In this document: positions 1 through 9,100 of the stretch, in pieces
Numbering within the stretch: position 1 is the stretch's first letter
How the letters are laid out: each line of letters begins with the position of its first letter
Assembly (NCBI GenBank): GCA_049426725.1
Contig: JBMSYN010000009.1
Span: 1 to 64,000, forward strand
Direction of reading: 5' to 3'
DNA: 64,000 nt
From: UBA961 sp049426725
GTDB lineage: Bacteria > Bacteroidota > Ignavibacteria > Kapaibacteriales > UBA961
The notes under the pieces: model-generated
What the model was told of the DNA's origin: nothing
Database searches by the model: none
What the model saw: the letters and a program-made list of their open reading frames with translations, nothing else
Translations under genes and position numbers: made by a program

Positions 1-108
1 AAATTCCTTTTTTAAGATATGATTCCATGCTTGATTAATATCCTGTGCATATATACCATTTAATGCCATGAAACAAGTAAAGACAAATATGTTGATTGCT
101 TTCTTCAT
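1..108 (-). CDS. Exported protein, N-terminal fragment (runs off window start)
   Basis: The frame opens with ATG at 108-106 and stays open for 36 codons to the window edge. A GGAG ribosome-binding site lies at 121-118, about 9 nt upstream. The product starts MKKAINIFVFTCFMALNGIYAQ, a basic start, a hydrophobic core and an Ala-Gln junction typical of a Sec signal peptide in Bacteroidota-like bacteria, followed by a short mature stretch rich in Asn, Lys and Trp. The gene lies 18 nt downstream of the stop of the FAD oxidoreductase gene and is probably cotranscribed with it. Only the N-terminus is visible, so the function cannot be named. Confidence 0.7.
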   Translation of the reverse strand, partial: MKKAINIFVFTCFMALNGIYAQDINQAWNHILKKEF

Positions 109-126
109 TCTGTTATTCTCCATACA

Positions 127-1206
127 TTACATGGTAAGCTGATGTACATATTCAGCAATATCCGTTTCTTTATCAAAAGGTGTATCATTCATAAAATGAC
201 TGGTAAATTGTTGCGCCATATATGGTGCATATAGCGCTCCTTTTGTTCCGAGTCCACCTATTGCAAACAATCCTCTTTTATGAGGATGTTCGCCTATAAA
301 AGGCTTATGATGCAACATTGTTGGACGAATCCCTGCAGATTGCTCCAATACTTCATACTTACAAGTGATCAAGGATTTAATTCTTTGTTCCAATCTCTCT
401 GAACCGAATTCGGTTGGAATCGTTGTATAATCATTCCATTGAAATGTGGCGGCACAGCGAAATTTCTTATCCCCAATTGGCATGATTGCAAATCCTCTGC
501 TAATGATATCTGTCTCTGGCAAATCATGGGACTTTATGATGCATAATTCACCTTTTACAATATCGAATTGTAATTGCATGTGATTTAACCATGAGTTTTT
601 GCTAGCCAGCCACCCATCACAAAAAAGAATTGTTTTTGCATGTAATACCCCTTTTTCGGTTCGGACTGCCCATGTTCCATTATTCGTGGATATATCGTCG
701 GGTTCAATATGAGATGAAATCAATTTGTCACCCAAGACTAATGCTGAGATATTCAGAAATCGATTATAATCAAATACATATGCTTGAAGCGTTCTAAAGC
801 CACCATATTCATTTCGAAGCGAAGGATGCAAATCATGACTATGCGGGACAAAATGTTGCCCAACATAGTGCTCCGGATTCAACATGTCAAACTTGTTATG
901 AAATGTCTGCACCTCTTTTTCATCGACAAATAGTCGAATCATTGAACATGGCTTTATATAATCAGACTCAGAGTCTTGCTTACTGAATGATGCATAGTTG
1001 ATTTTTGCCAATGCAAGAAATTCATCATATCGCCATGATATTTGAAATCGTTTCCCTGTTATTGGATTTACTAATCCTGCAGCCACGCGTGAAGCTGAAC
1101 TTTTCCAGGAATCATCAATCACTGCGATGTTCATACCGGCTTCGAGCATGGTTCTTGCAGTCACAATACCGGCTATGCCAGCCCCAATGATGATGCAATC
1201 AAACAT
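127..1206 (-). CDS. FAD-dependent oxidoreductase, DAO family
   Basis: A 359-aa protein with a dinucleotide-binding GAGIAG motif at residues 8-13 (FDCIIIGAGIAGIVTARTM), a second strand ending in acidic D31-D32, and a C-terminal FAIGGLGTKGALYAPYMA segment of the kind that closes over FAD in the D-amino-acid oxidase / glycine oxidase / MnmC-C family. The family oxidises C-N bonds of amino acids or modified tRNA bases; the substrate here cannot be told from sequence. No signal peptide or membrane segment is visible, so it should be cytosolic. It sits 12 nt downstream of the AI-2E-type permease gene on the same strand, which suggests one transcript with no obvious shared role. The family assignment is good, the substrate unknown. 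Confidence 0.8.
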   Translation of the reverse strand: MFDCIIIGAGIAGIVTARTMLEAGMNIAVIDDSWKSSASRVAAGLVNPITGKRFQISWRYDEFLALAKINYASFSKQDSESDYIKPCSMIRLFVDEKEVQTFHNKFDMLNPEHYVGQHFVPHSHDLHPSLRNEYGGFRTLQAYVFDYNRFLNISALVLGDKLISSHIEPDDISTNNGTWAVRTEKGVLHAKTILFCDGWLASKNSWLNHMQLQFDIVKGELCIIKSHDLPETDIISRGFAIMPIGDKKFRCAATFQWNDYTTIPTEFGSERLEQRIKSLITCKYEVLEQSAGIRPTMLHHKPFIGEHPHKRGLFAIGGLGTKGALYAPYMAQQFTSHFMNDTPFDKETDIAEYVHQLTM

Positions 1207-1218
1207 ATTGATCGTGTA

Positions 1219-2484
1219 TCACTCCTGATCTTTCGTTGTATTGGCTATATGATTCGACATCACGGATGCATGCAGCGTTTGCTCCCATTCTCTGAAAAAC
1301 ATCATCAGAATTGCTGTTGTAGGAACTGCAATGAGAAGTCCTATGAATCCAAAGAAATGTCCAAAAATAAATATTGAGGCAAGCAATAGAACCGGATGCA
1401 AACCAACTCTGCTACCTAGCACTCTTGGTTCAATGACATAAGCATTCAAAAAGTGCAAGCCATTCACGATTAAGGTTATGGCAATCACATGATTTAATGC
1501 ATTCTCAGGATCGACAAAAATTGCTACAATAATGCCAATAATCATGCTGGCAATGGATCCGAAAAATGGGATGGGATTGAGAAGTCCAAACATCACACCG
1601 AGTACAATCGCATAGGGTATGCCGAATATACTCAGCAAAAGAGAAGCTGCACCTCCAATCCAGATAACCGCAATCACTTGCCATCCGACATATATCTTTA
1701 GAATATCACTTACTCTTTCAAGAATGGATAATGCCTCGGGATTCTTGATTCCGAGTATTTCTTTCAAAAACTTCTTTAATGCCGGAAGATCTTTCAAGAA
1801 ATAAAATGTTATGATGGGAATCAGAATAAGATTCAATACCTGAGCGGCTATCAAAGAAATATTTGTAAGCAATGCAAAGAGAGCATCCATCACTGAACTA
1901 AACAATGTTTCCGCTTTGGGCATCACTTGATCTTGGACAAGCTGCTTCACGGTTTCTTTTGGAATTCCAAATGACTGCAACATCGAATAGAATTGTCTGC
2001 TTTCAAGATATTTTGTGGTTTGGACTACAAATCGAGACACTTCCTTTGTCACTTGATCCAATTGAGCATAAGCGGGAGGAAACACAAAAATTGCAACCGT
2101 AGCTAATATGCCGCCTAAGATTCCAAGCATGATCATGGAGGCAAGCCATCGTTTGAATTTCAAGCGCTCCATTGCATTAATAATGGGGTCGAGAAGAAAT
2201 GCGAGTATGAATGAAAAGACAAATGGCAGAACAGTGCTGTTCAAATCCATCAACATCCACAAAATGAATAATCCCCAATTCAATTGAAGGAGACGCTTTG
2301 CAAAAAAGGAACGCTGTCTATAAGGGTAAATAAGGAAAAATGCAATGAGAAATAGGATAAGAGGACTTGATACAAGACCGGTCAACACCAATAATGTCAT
2401 ACAGGTAATTGCGGTGAAAACGATTGGCAAACCCACATTTAATGGTATGCCAAATACAGTTTGTTGCTCTGTTTCTTGTTGCAT
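1219..2484 (-). CDS. AI-2E family (PerM/UPF0118) membrane transporter
   Basis: A multi-pass membrane protein of about 421 aa. Hydrophobic segments cluster near residues 15-55, 65-85 and 135-155, followed by a soluble amphipathic stretch and then a C-terminal group of five or so helices containing GIPYAIVLGVMFGLLNPIPF and a PRVLGSRVGLHPVLLL segment typical of the family. Members export signalling molecules or act in Na+/H+ exchange; the substrate here is unknown. The frame extends upstream to 2520, but a strong AAAAGGAG site at 2500-2493 sits 8 nt before the ATG at 2484, and the upstream extension is covered by a 13-bp inverted repeat, so 2484 is chosen as the start. A bacilliredoxin-like gene precedes it on the same strand. 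Confidence 0.85.
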   Translation of the reverse strand: MQQETEQQTVFGIPLNVGLPIVFTAITCMTLLVLTGLVSSPLILFLIAFFLIYPYRQRSFFAKRLLQLNWGLFILWMLMDLNSTVLPFVFSFILAFLLDPIINAMERLKFKRWLASMIMLGILGGILATVAIFVFPPAYAQLDQVTKEVSRFVVQTTKYLESRQFYSMLQSFGIPKETVKQLVQDQVMPKAETLFSSVMDALFALLTNISLIAAQVLNLILIPIITFYFLKDLPALKKFLKEILGIKNPEALSILERVSDILKIYVGWQVIAVIWIGGAASLLLSIFGIPYAIVLGVMFGLLNPIPFFGSIASMIIGIIVAIFVDPENALNHVIAITLIVNGLHFLNAYVIEPRVLGSRVGLHPVLLLASIFIFGHFFGFIGLLIAVPTTAILMMFFREWEQTLHASVMSNHIANTTKDQE

Positions 2485-2505
2485 GTTCCCAACTCCTTTT
2501 ACAAA

Positions 2506-2538
2506 CATGACAATGCACAATTGAAGTGCATTGTCATG
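2506..2538. repeat. Perfect 13-bp inverted repeat in the leader of the AI-2E-type gene
   Basis: CATGACAATGCAC (2506-2518) is the exact reverse complement of 2526-2538, with a 7-nt spacer. On the minus strand it lies between the stop of the bacilliredoxin gene and the ribosome-binding site of the permease gene, ending 6 nt before the SD. It is followed only by TTTG and not a proper T-tract, so it is a weak terminator at best. It could be an mRNA hairpin or a protein-binding palindrome. Confidence 0.7.
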
Positions 2539-2558
2539 TCATGATATTCGTATATTCT

Positions 2559-2975
2559 TCAAGAGCATACTTCATCATAAGCTCTTTTTAAAGCTGATGC
2601 AATCATGTCGGGGCTAGCACCCTCAATTGCATGTCGAGGCATAAAGCCAATTAATTCACCATCCTTCATCAGTGCAATTGCCGGCGATGATGGCGGTTGC
2701 CCTTTAAAATACTCTCTGGCTTTACTTGTTGCATCAAGATCTTGCCCGGCAAATACAGTATATAAATGGTCGGGTTTTTTTGTATTATCCAAGGACATCT
2801 TAACTCCGGGTCTTGCGCCACCAGCAGCACAACCACAAACTGAATTGACCACGATGAGTGAAATTCCGGCTGATTGAACAGCTGCGTCTACATCTGCGGG
2901 TGTGCGAAGTTCGGTAAATCCTGCAGAAGTCAATTCTTCGCGCATAGGTTGCACGATTAATGGATCATAAGGCAT
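2559..2975 (-). CDS. BrxA/BrxB (YphP/YqiW) family bacilliredoxin-like protein
   Basis: A 138-aa soluble protein with a thioredoxin-like fold signature and the CGC motif at residues 47-49 (VVNSVCGCAAGGARPG), the hallmark of the DUF1094 bacilliredoxin family. In Firmicutes these proteins remove bacillithiol from oxidised thiols or act as weak disulfide isomerases. The length matches the family (about 140 aa). It begins with MPYDPLIVQPMREEL, also typical. No bacillithiol biosynthesis gene is in the window, so the natural thiol partner is not known. It is followed on the same strand by the permease gene after 74 nt and is divergent from the holin-like gene at 3101. Confidence 0.9.
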   Translation of the reverse strand: MPYDPLIVQPMREELTSAGFTELRTPADVDAAVQSAGISLIVVNSVCGCAAGGARPGVKMSLDNTKKPDHLYTVFAGQDLDATSKAREYFKGQPPSSPAIALMKDGELIGFMPRHAIEGASPDMIASALKRAYDEVCS

Positions 2976-3100
2976 AGCTAAAACTCTATGTATTGAAACA
3001 ATTGGTGATAGTAAAACGTATAAGACTCAAATCTATGATAATTATGTATACTTCTCTTCATTGATTACGGTATAGCATTCATTATAGCCAGGAGAATCAC

Positions 3101-3439
3101 ATGACTTCACTGTTCATACGATGGGGCATCACCGCAAGTGCGGTTTATCTCACGCAATACTTGGTTGATGGAATTTGGGTAAAGAATTTCTTTTCAGCGA
3201 TCATTGCATCTGTATTCATTGGTTTTTTAAACACTTTTCTTAAACCTATACTGGCATTGATAAGCTTACCGATTGTCGTGATATCATTGGGTCTTTTCAT
3301 GTTTGTCATCAATGCCGGAATATTGCTCTTTGCAGGACAAGTTCTGGAAGGCATTGAAATCAATGGTTTTGCCCCAGCATTTTGGGGCTCAATCATCATA
3401 AGTATTGGAAGCTGGATTGGGAATTCAATTACGAAATGA
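3101..3439 (+). CDS. Small membrane protein, phage holin superfamily IV-like (PF04020)
   Basis: A 112-aa protein with four predicted membrane helices (about residues 5-25, 30-50, 55-78, 85-110), including the family-typical FFSAIIASVFIGFLNTFLKP stretch and a following short loop. Despite the family name, these chromosomal proteins are not linked to phage and their role is unknown. An AGGAG ribosome-binding site lies 8 nt before the ATG. The gene is a single plus-strand unit between the divergent bacilliredoxin gene and the convergent prfB, whose stop lies only 6 nt beyond this one. No phage genes are nearby. Confidence 0.85.
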   Translation: MTSLFIRWGITASAVYLTQYLVDGIWVKNFFSAIIASVFIGFLNTFLKPILALISLPIVVISLGLFMFVINAGILLFAGQVLEGIEINGFAPAFWGSIIISIGSWIGNSITK

Positions 3440-3445
3440 TGACAA

Positions 3446-4547
3446 TCATTCCTCTTCTCCAAGCAAAAGGTATGCTTTAAGAAAATCATTGAGATCTCCG
3501 TCCATGACAGAATGGATGTCTGTTTTTTTCAATTCCGTTCTGTGATCATTAACCATGGTATATGGCTGAAACACATAAGATCTGATTTGACTTCCCCATT
3601 CTATCTTCTTTTTTGTACCTTCAATCGCAGCTTTTGCTGCTTCTTCTTCTTCTCTTCTCTTTTGATATAATCTTGATTTAAGCATTGTCATCGCTCTTTC
3701 GCGATTCTGATGCTGTGATCGTTCCTGTTGACATGCCACAACTATACCTGATGGAATATGTCTTAAACGAACCGCTGTTTCAACTTTATTGACATTCTGT
3801 CCGCCCTTTCCACCGGAACGAAATGTATCCATTTCAATATCGGCAGGATTGACTTCAATTTCAACATCATCCTCAATCTCAGGATAGACATATACGGATG
3901 CAAAAGATGTTTGCCTTTTACCTTGAGCATTGAATGGAGAAATCCTTACCAATCTATGGACTCCATTCTCTGCTTTTAGAAAACCAAAGGCATTCTTTCC
4001 AATAATTTCAAGTGTTGCAGACTTTATTCCTGCTTCTTCACCGGGTTGCTCATCAGCAAGCAATACTTGATATCCTTGTGCATCTGCCCATCTGGTATAC
4101 ATGCGCATGAGCATTTCACTCCAATCTTGCGCTTCTGTTCCACCGGCACCTGCATTGATTGTTAGTATAGCATTGCGTGCATCATCAGGCGCGGAAAGAA
4201 TTTTGCGAAGCTCAAGTGCATCAACAGCTTCTTGTGCTTTTTGTAATTCTTGGTCTATATCGCTTTCCATGCCGGCATCCTCGGCTTCATCACCAAGTTC
4301 TATCAATGCACCGACATCATCTACTGCACTTTTCGCCGCTTGCCATATTGCAATCCATTCTTTACGCTCTGCGATCTCTTGCATCACACCTTGAGCTTTT
4401 ATGCCATCATCCCAGAATCCAGGTTGTTCGCTTAATTGTTCTCTTTCTGCAATCTCAGCTTGTTTGACATCGATGTCAAAGGAACCTCCGTAAAGCTTCG
4501 GTTCTTTCTTTCAATTCTTTGATTTTTTTCTTTTGTGGTTCAAACAT
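3446..4547 (-). CDS. prfB: Peptide chain release factor 2, expressed by programmed +1 frameshift
   Basis: Class I release factor reading UAA and UGA. The uninterrupted frame begins only near 4387, but the true start is ATG at 4547-4545: 23 codons (MFEPQKKKIKELKERTEALR and RFL) lead to an in-frame TGA at 4478-4476, and a +1 shift at CTT-TGA-C joins the main frame at GAC 4477. The product is then 366 aa, almost exactly the E. coli length. After joining, the recognition motif SPF is at about residues 203-205 and the catalytic GGQ at about 248-250, inside FRSGGKGGQNVNK. The gene is convergent with the holin-like gene. Annotating it as a 313-aa protein starting at 4387 would lose the N-terminal helices. 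Confidence 0.95.
4475..4490 (-). promoter_or_regulatory. RF2 programmed frameshift site
   Basis: Read on the minus strand: CGGAGG (4490-4485), TTC, then CTT TGA C (4481-4475). An internal Shine-Dalgarno-like CGGAGG placed three bases before the CUU slip codon, with UGA as codon 24 followed by C, has the same architecture as the autoregulatory frameshift site of E. coli prfB (AGGGGG TAT CTT TGA C). When RF2 is scarce, ribosomes pause at UGA and shift +1. The assignment rests on direct reading of the bases and on conservation of the downstream frame. Confidence 0.95.
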
Positions 4548-4556
4548 GATTCTACC

Positions 4557-6104
4557 TTATGCTGAAATGTTAAATAATGTACTTGTGATATTGAGCAATT
4601 CACCCGAGCCTACAATAGAAGACATCTTCTTGATTTCTTCATGTAATATTGCATCTTCTTCGATTGCTGGTATCTGATCTCTAATGAATCCATGAATTTC
4701 ATTGAGGATATCACTGGTTTTCAATGGATGATGATATTCAATTCCGCGAATTGCACATAAAAACTCAATCGCAATGATATGCTCAAGATGATCGAGTATC
4801 GTATGTACTTTTCTCGCAGAAATACTTCCCATGGAATTATGGTCTTCTTGATTTGCAGAGGTTGGAATGGAGTCCACAACTGCAGGATGACACAACACTT
4901 TATTTTCAGATACCAATGCGGCAGCTGTATATTGAGCTATCATCATTCCTGATTGAACGCCACCATTCTTCGCAAGAAATCTCGGCAGGCCATTGCTTAA
5001 TGCACCATTAACCATGCGCTCAGTGCGGCGTTCTGATATATTTCCAAGTTCAGCACAGGCAATAGCCAAGAAATCCAATGCAAGCGCAATTGGCTGACCA
5101 TGGAAATTACCACCTTCAAGATGTGCCTTATCTTCAGGAAAGATCAATGGATTATCATTAGCAGAATTGAGTTCTGTGGAAATGATGCTTTCAACATAAG
5201 CTATTGCATCTCGGGTGGCACCATGAACTTGCGGCATGCATCTGAGTGAATAGGCATCTTGCACCATGCCATCACCTTCTTTGTGAGAAGCACGTATAGA
5301 ACTTCCTTTAAGAAGTGAACGAAGTCTTGATGCGGTAATCATTTGACCCGAAAATCCTCGCATGCGATGAATGCGCTCATCAAAAGCGGTATCAGTTCCA
5401 CGAAGCGCATCTATACTCATTGCTCCGGCAATATCAGCCATATCATTCAAACATTTTGCCCTATGAACTGCAAATGCTCCCAATGCGGTCATCATTTGCG
5501 TACCATTTATAAGTGCCAATCCTTCCTTTGCTTGTAATCTCACTGGTTCAATGCCATGCTTCTTCATAGCTTCTATGGAAGGCGATGTTGATCCATCTGC
5601 ATGAAGTACTGTTCCTTTCCCAATCAATGCCAATGCAATGTGTGAAAGAGGCGCTAAATCTCCACTTGAGCCAACAGATCCTTGCGATGGAACCGCAGGA
5701 ATCAAATCATGTTTCAACATTTTGATGATTGTCTCAACGGTGGAGACACGAATACCTGAACAACCTTTTGCTAAAGCATTGATTCGAAGTATCATCATTG
5801 CTCGAACGATATTCCTTTCAAGATAGGCTCCGATACCAGCGCTATGAGAAAGGATGAGATTTTCTTGGAGCGTTTCAATCTGATCATTGGGAATCACGAT
5901 ATTGGAAAACTCTCCAAAACCGGTTGTTATGCCATAAATAACTTCACCGGTTTTCACCCAATCATCTATGATATCCCGACTTCTTTGCATTTCATTTCGT
6001 GAAGAATCAGCTAATGCCACATTGATATGTGATTGAGATGCGGCATTGACCAAATCGGAAATGGTCAAGGAATATCCATCGAGAATAAGTGTTTGCATAA
6101 TCAT
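4557..6104 (-). CDS. hutH: Histidine ammonia-lyase
   Basis: A 515-aa member of the aromatic amino acid lyase family, the usual HutH length. It deaminates histidine to urocanate with a 4-methylideneimidazole-5-one (MIO) cofactor made from an internal tripeptide. Visible landmarks are YGITTGFG at 57-64, LSHSAG at 85-90, the cofactor region GSVGSSGDLAPLSH at 142-155, and SANQEDHNSMG near the C-terminal third; QEDH favours histidine over phenylalanine or tyrosine lyases. The cofactor triad is Ser-Ser-Gly (146-148) where Ala-Ser-Gly is usual. No hutU, hutI or hutG is adjacent. It follows rpoC on the same strand, separated by a terminator. Two start codons are possible (6104 or 6098), and neither has a clear SD. 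Confidence 0.9.
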   Translation of the reverse strand: MIMQTLILDGYSLTISDLVNAASQSHINVALADSSRNEMQRSRDIIDDWVKTGEVIYGITTGFGEFSNIVIPNDQIETLQENLILSHSAGIGAYLERNIVRAMMILRINALAKGCSGIRVSTVETIIKMLKHDLIPAVPSQGSVGSSGDLAPLSHIALALIGKGTVLHADGSTSPSIEAMKKHGIEPVRLQAKEGLALINGTQMMTALGAFAVHRAKCLNDMADIAGAMSIDALRGTDTAFDERIHRMRGFSGQMITASRLRSLLKGSSIRASHKEGDGMVQDAYSLRCMPQVHGATRDAIAYVESIISTELNSANDNPLIFPEDKAHLEGGNFHGQPIALALDFLAIACAELGNISERRTERMVNGALSNGLPRFLAKNGGVQSGMMIAQYTAAALVSENKVLCHPAVVDSIPTSANQEDHNSMGSISARKVHTILDHLEHIIAIEFLCAIRGIEYHHPLKTSDILNEIHGFIRDQIPAIEEDAILHEEIKKMSSIVGSGELLNITSTLFNISA

Positions 6105-6116
6105 GACTTCATGTAT

Positions 6117-6150
6117 AAAAAAAGGGCAGACAAACCATATGTCTGCCCTT
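6117..6150 (-). terminator. Rho-independent terminator after rpoC
   Basis: A 10-bp perfect stem (6122-6131 with 6141-6150, AAGGGCAGAC) and 9-nt loop are followed on the minus strand by seven T residues (6123-6117). It ends the rpoBC transcript before hutH. Confidence 0.9.
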
Positions 6151-6180
6151 CACTTTTGGGGCTATCGGACTTCGAAGTAT

Positions 6181-9100
6181 TTACACTGAAATTCTTCTTC
6201 TACCCAATCTGCGGAATCCATCAGAACCTTCGGCTTCTTCGGATTCTTGTTCAGTGATCATTTCACTACCAAAGATATTTCCAACATCGCTCGTAACGAT
6301 CATGTCATGATAATGACGAAGACCAGTACCAGCTGGTACCAATTGACCAATGATGATATTTTCTTTCAGACCTGAAAGTGAATCAATCTTGGAAGCAATT
6401 GATGCATCAGCCAATACGCGAGTTGTTTCTTGGAATGAAGAAGCAGAAAGCCAGCTCTCTGTTGTGAGAGATGCTTGTGTGATTCCAAGCAAGAGTGGCT
6501 CTGAAGTTGCTGGTTGAGCATCTTCAAAAGTAGCCTCGACTTTTTCTTTCTTCTTCAAATCAACATTGACTTCTTTGAAACGCTTCTTAGGAACAAGTTG
6601 TCCAACTTTAAAGCGAGAGTCTCCTTTGTCGGTAACAACAACTTGCGTCTTCAGGATATCATTTTCATCAAGGAAACGCAAGCGGTCAACATGATCATTA
6701 AACAAGAATGTTGAATCACCTGAATCTACGATGCGTACTTTTTGCAACATCTGACGAACAATGACTTCGATATGCTTATCATTGATCTTCACACCTTGCA
6801 TACGATACACTTCTTGAATTTCATTCACCAAATATTCTTGCACGGCACCAACACCTTTGATGCGGAGAATATCATGAGGATTGATCGAACCATCGGTCAA
6901 GCGATCGCCGGCACGAACCAAATCACCTTCTTGAATAAGTACATACTTGCTGGAAGGAACAGTATATTCAGTAGTTGTATGACCATCCAAAGATGTCACG
7001 ACAATACCTCTTTGACCTCTTTTCGCCTGCTTGAATGTAATCGTTCCATCGATGTCTGAAACAACTGCAGGATTTTGAGGAGCTCTTGCTTCAAACAATT
7101 CGGTAACGCGAGGCAAACCTCCGGTGATATCTCTCATTCGACCTAGATCGCGAGGAATTTTAACAAGGCGTGTACCAACGCTTACTCGTTCATCATGATC
7201 GACACTAATCTGCGCTCTGATTGGAATGATATAGGTATGTAGGATGTTTCCTTTATCATCCACAATCTCAATAGAAGGCATTTTGGAACGGTCGCGAGAT
7301 TCAATCACAACTTTTGTAATGTGACCAGTCTGCTCATCATTCTCTTCGCGATATGTAACACTTGGAACAAGATCACGATAACGCACTGTACCTGCTTTTT
7401 CAGTAATGATTGTTGAGTTGTATGGATCCCAATCGAAAATCACATCATTCTTGCTGATTTTTTGTCCGTCAACAACTTTGAGCATTGCACCATAAACTGC
7501 GTCATAGCGAGTCATCATGCGACCTGTCTCAGGTTCGGCAATATGTATCACACCGCTTCTACTTATGACGACTGATACATCCATACCATTCTCATCTTCA
7601 TAGGCAACTGTTTTTACATTCTCGAACACGATTTGACCATCAAACTTGGCATGGACAGTTGATTGCGATGCAACAAGTGACGCTGTACCACCTGTATGGA
7701 AAGTACGAAGTGTCAACTGAGTTCCTGGTTCGCCAATTGATTGTGAGGCAATTGTACCAACAGCTTCACCAACATCAACCATTTGTCCGGTTGCCATATT
7801 TCTGCCATAACACTTTACACATACGCCACGGCGAGATTCGCATGTGAGAACTGAGCGAATCATAATTGCTTCAAGTGAAGTTTCTGCAATTTTTTGCACA
7901 TTTTCTTCATTGAATGTTTCGCCTTTCTTGACGAGTACTTCGCCAGTCTCAGGGGTAACAACATCAACCAATGCGCAACGACCCAAAATACGTTCTGATA
8001 GTGGTTCTTTGATGTCTTCACCATCTTTCAATGCACGCATTTCCACACCACGAATCGTTCCGCAATCATCATGCGAAATGATCATGTCTTGTGCAACATC
8101 ATGCAAACGACGAGTCAAATAACCGGCATCCGCTGTCTTCAAAGCAGTATCAGCAAGACCTTTTCGAGCACCGTGAGTTGAAATGAAATACTCAAGAATC
8201 GTCAAACCTTCTTTAAAGTTTGAGATAATCGGATTTTCAATCAATTCAGCACTTGAACCAGAAAGCGATTTTTGTGGCTTTGCCATCAATCCACGCATAC
8301 CCGCAAGCTGACGAATCTGTTCTTTCGAACCACGGGCTTGAGAATCAAGCATCATCCAAAATGTATTGAATCCATCAGATTCTCTTTGCAATTCAGAATA
8401 GAGTTTATCAGCAACACGATTAGTTGCATTGGACCACGTATCGATGATCTTATTATAGCGTTCACCTGAAGTGATAACACCATTCTGATAGTATTCTTCA
8501 ATATTGTCAACAGTTTCTTGAGCTTTTTCGATGATTGTGATTTTTTCATCAGGAATGACAACATCGGAAATAGACACGGATAAACCACCGCGAGTAGCTG
8601 TTAGGAATCCGGTCTCTTTCAAATTATCCAAGAATTCAACTGTTTTGGCAAGGCCTGCCTTGCGGAAACACAAACCAATGATTTGACGCAAACGACCTTT
8701 GGTCAACAATTCATTGAGATAACCCATTTCTTTAGGCACGATCTGATTGAATAGAACGCGACCGACGGTTGTCTCAATAAGCTGACTACGAGTTCCTTTC
8801 TCGATTTCAATTCGCACTTTAATCTTTGTGTGCAAACTGATCTGCTTGGAATTGTATGCAATAATCACTTCTGAAGGAGAGGCGAAAATCTTTCCTTCAC
8901 CTGGAGCACCACGGCGAAGTTTTGTCAAATAATATGCACCAAGAACCATGTCCTGAGAAGGAACCGCAATTGGATCACCATGTTGAGTATGCATGATATT
9001 ATGTGAAGCAAGCATGAGCAATAATGCTTCAAGCTGTGCTTCATGACTGATCGGAACATGCACAGCCATCTGATCGCCGTCAAAGTCGGCATTGAATGCG

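Noticed and set aside
3101..3439. Holin-like gene as evidence of a prophage
   Set aside because: No other phage gene is near; this family is common on bacterial chromosomes.
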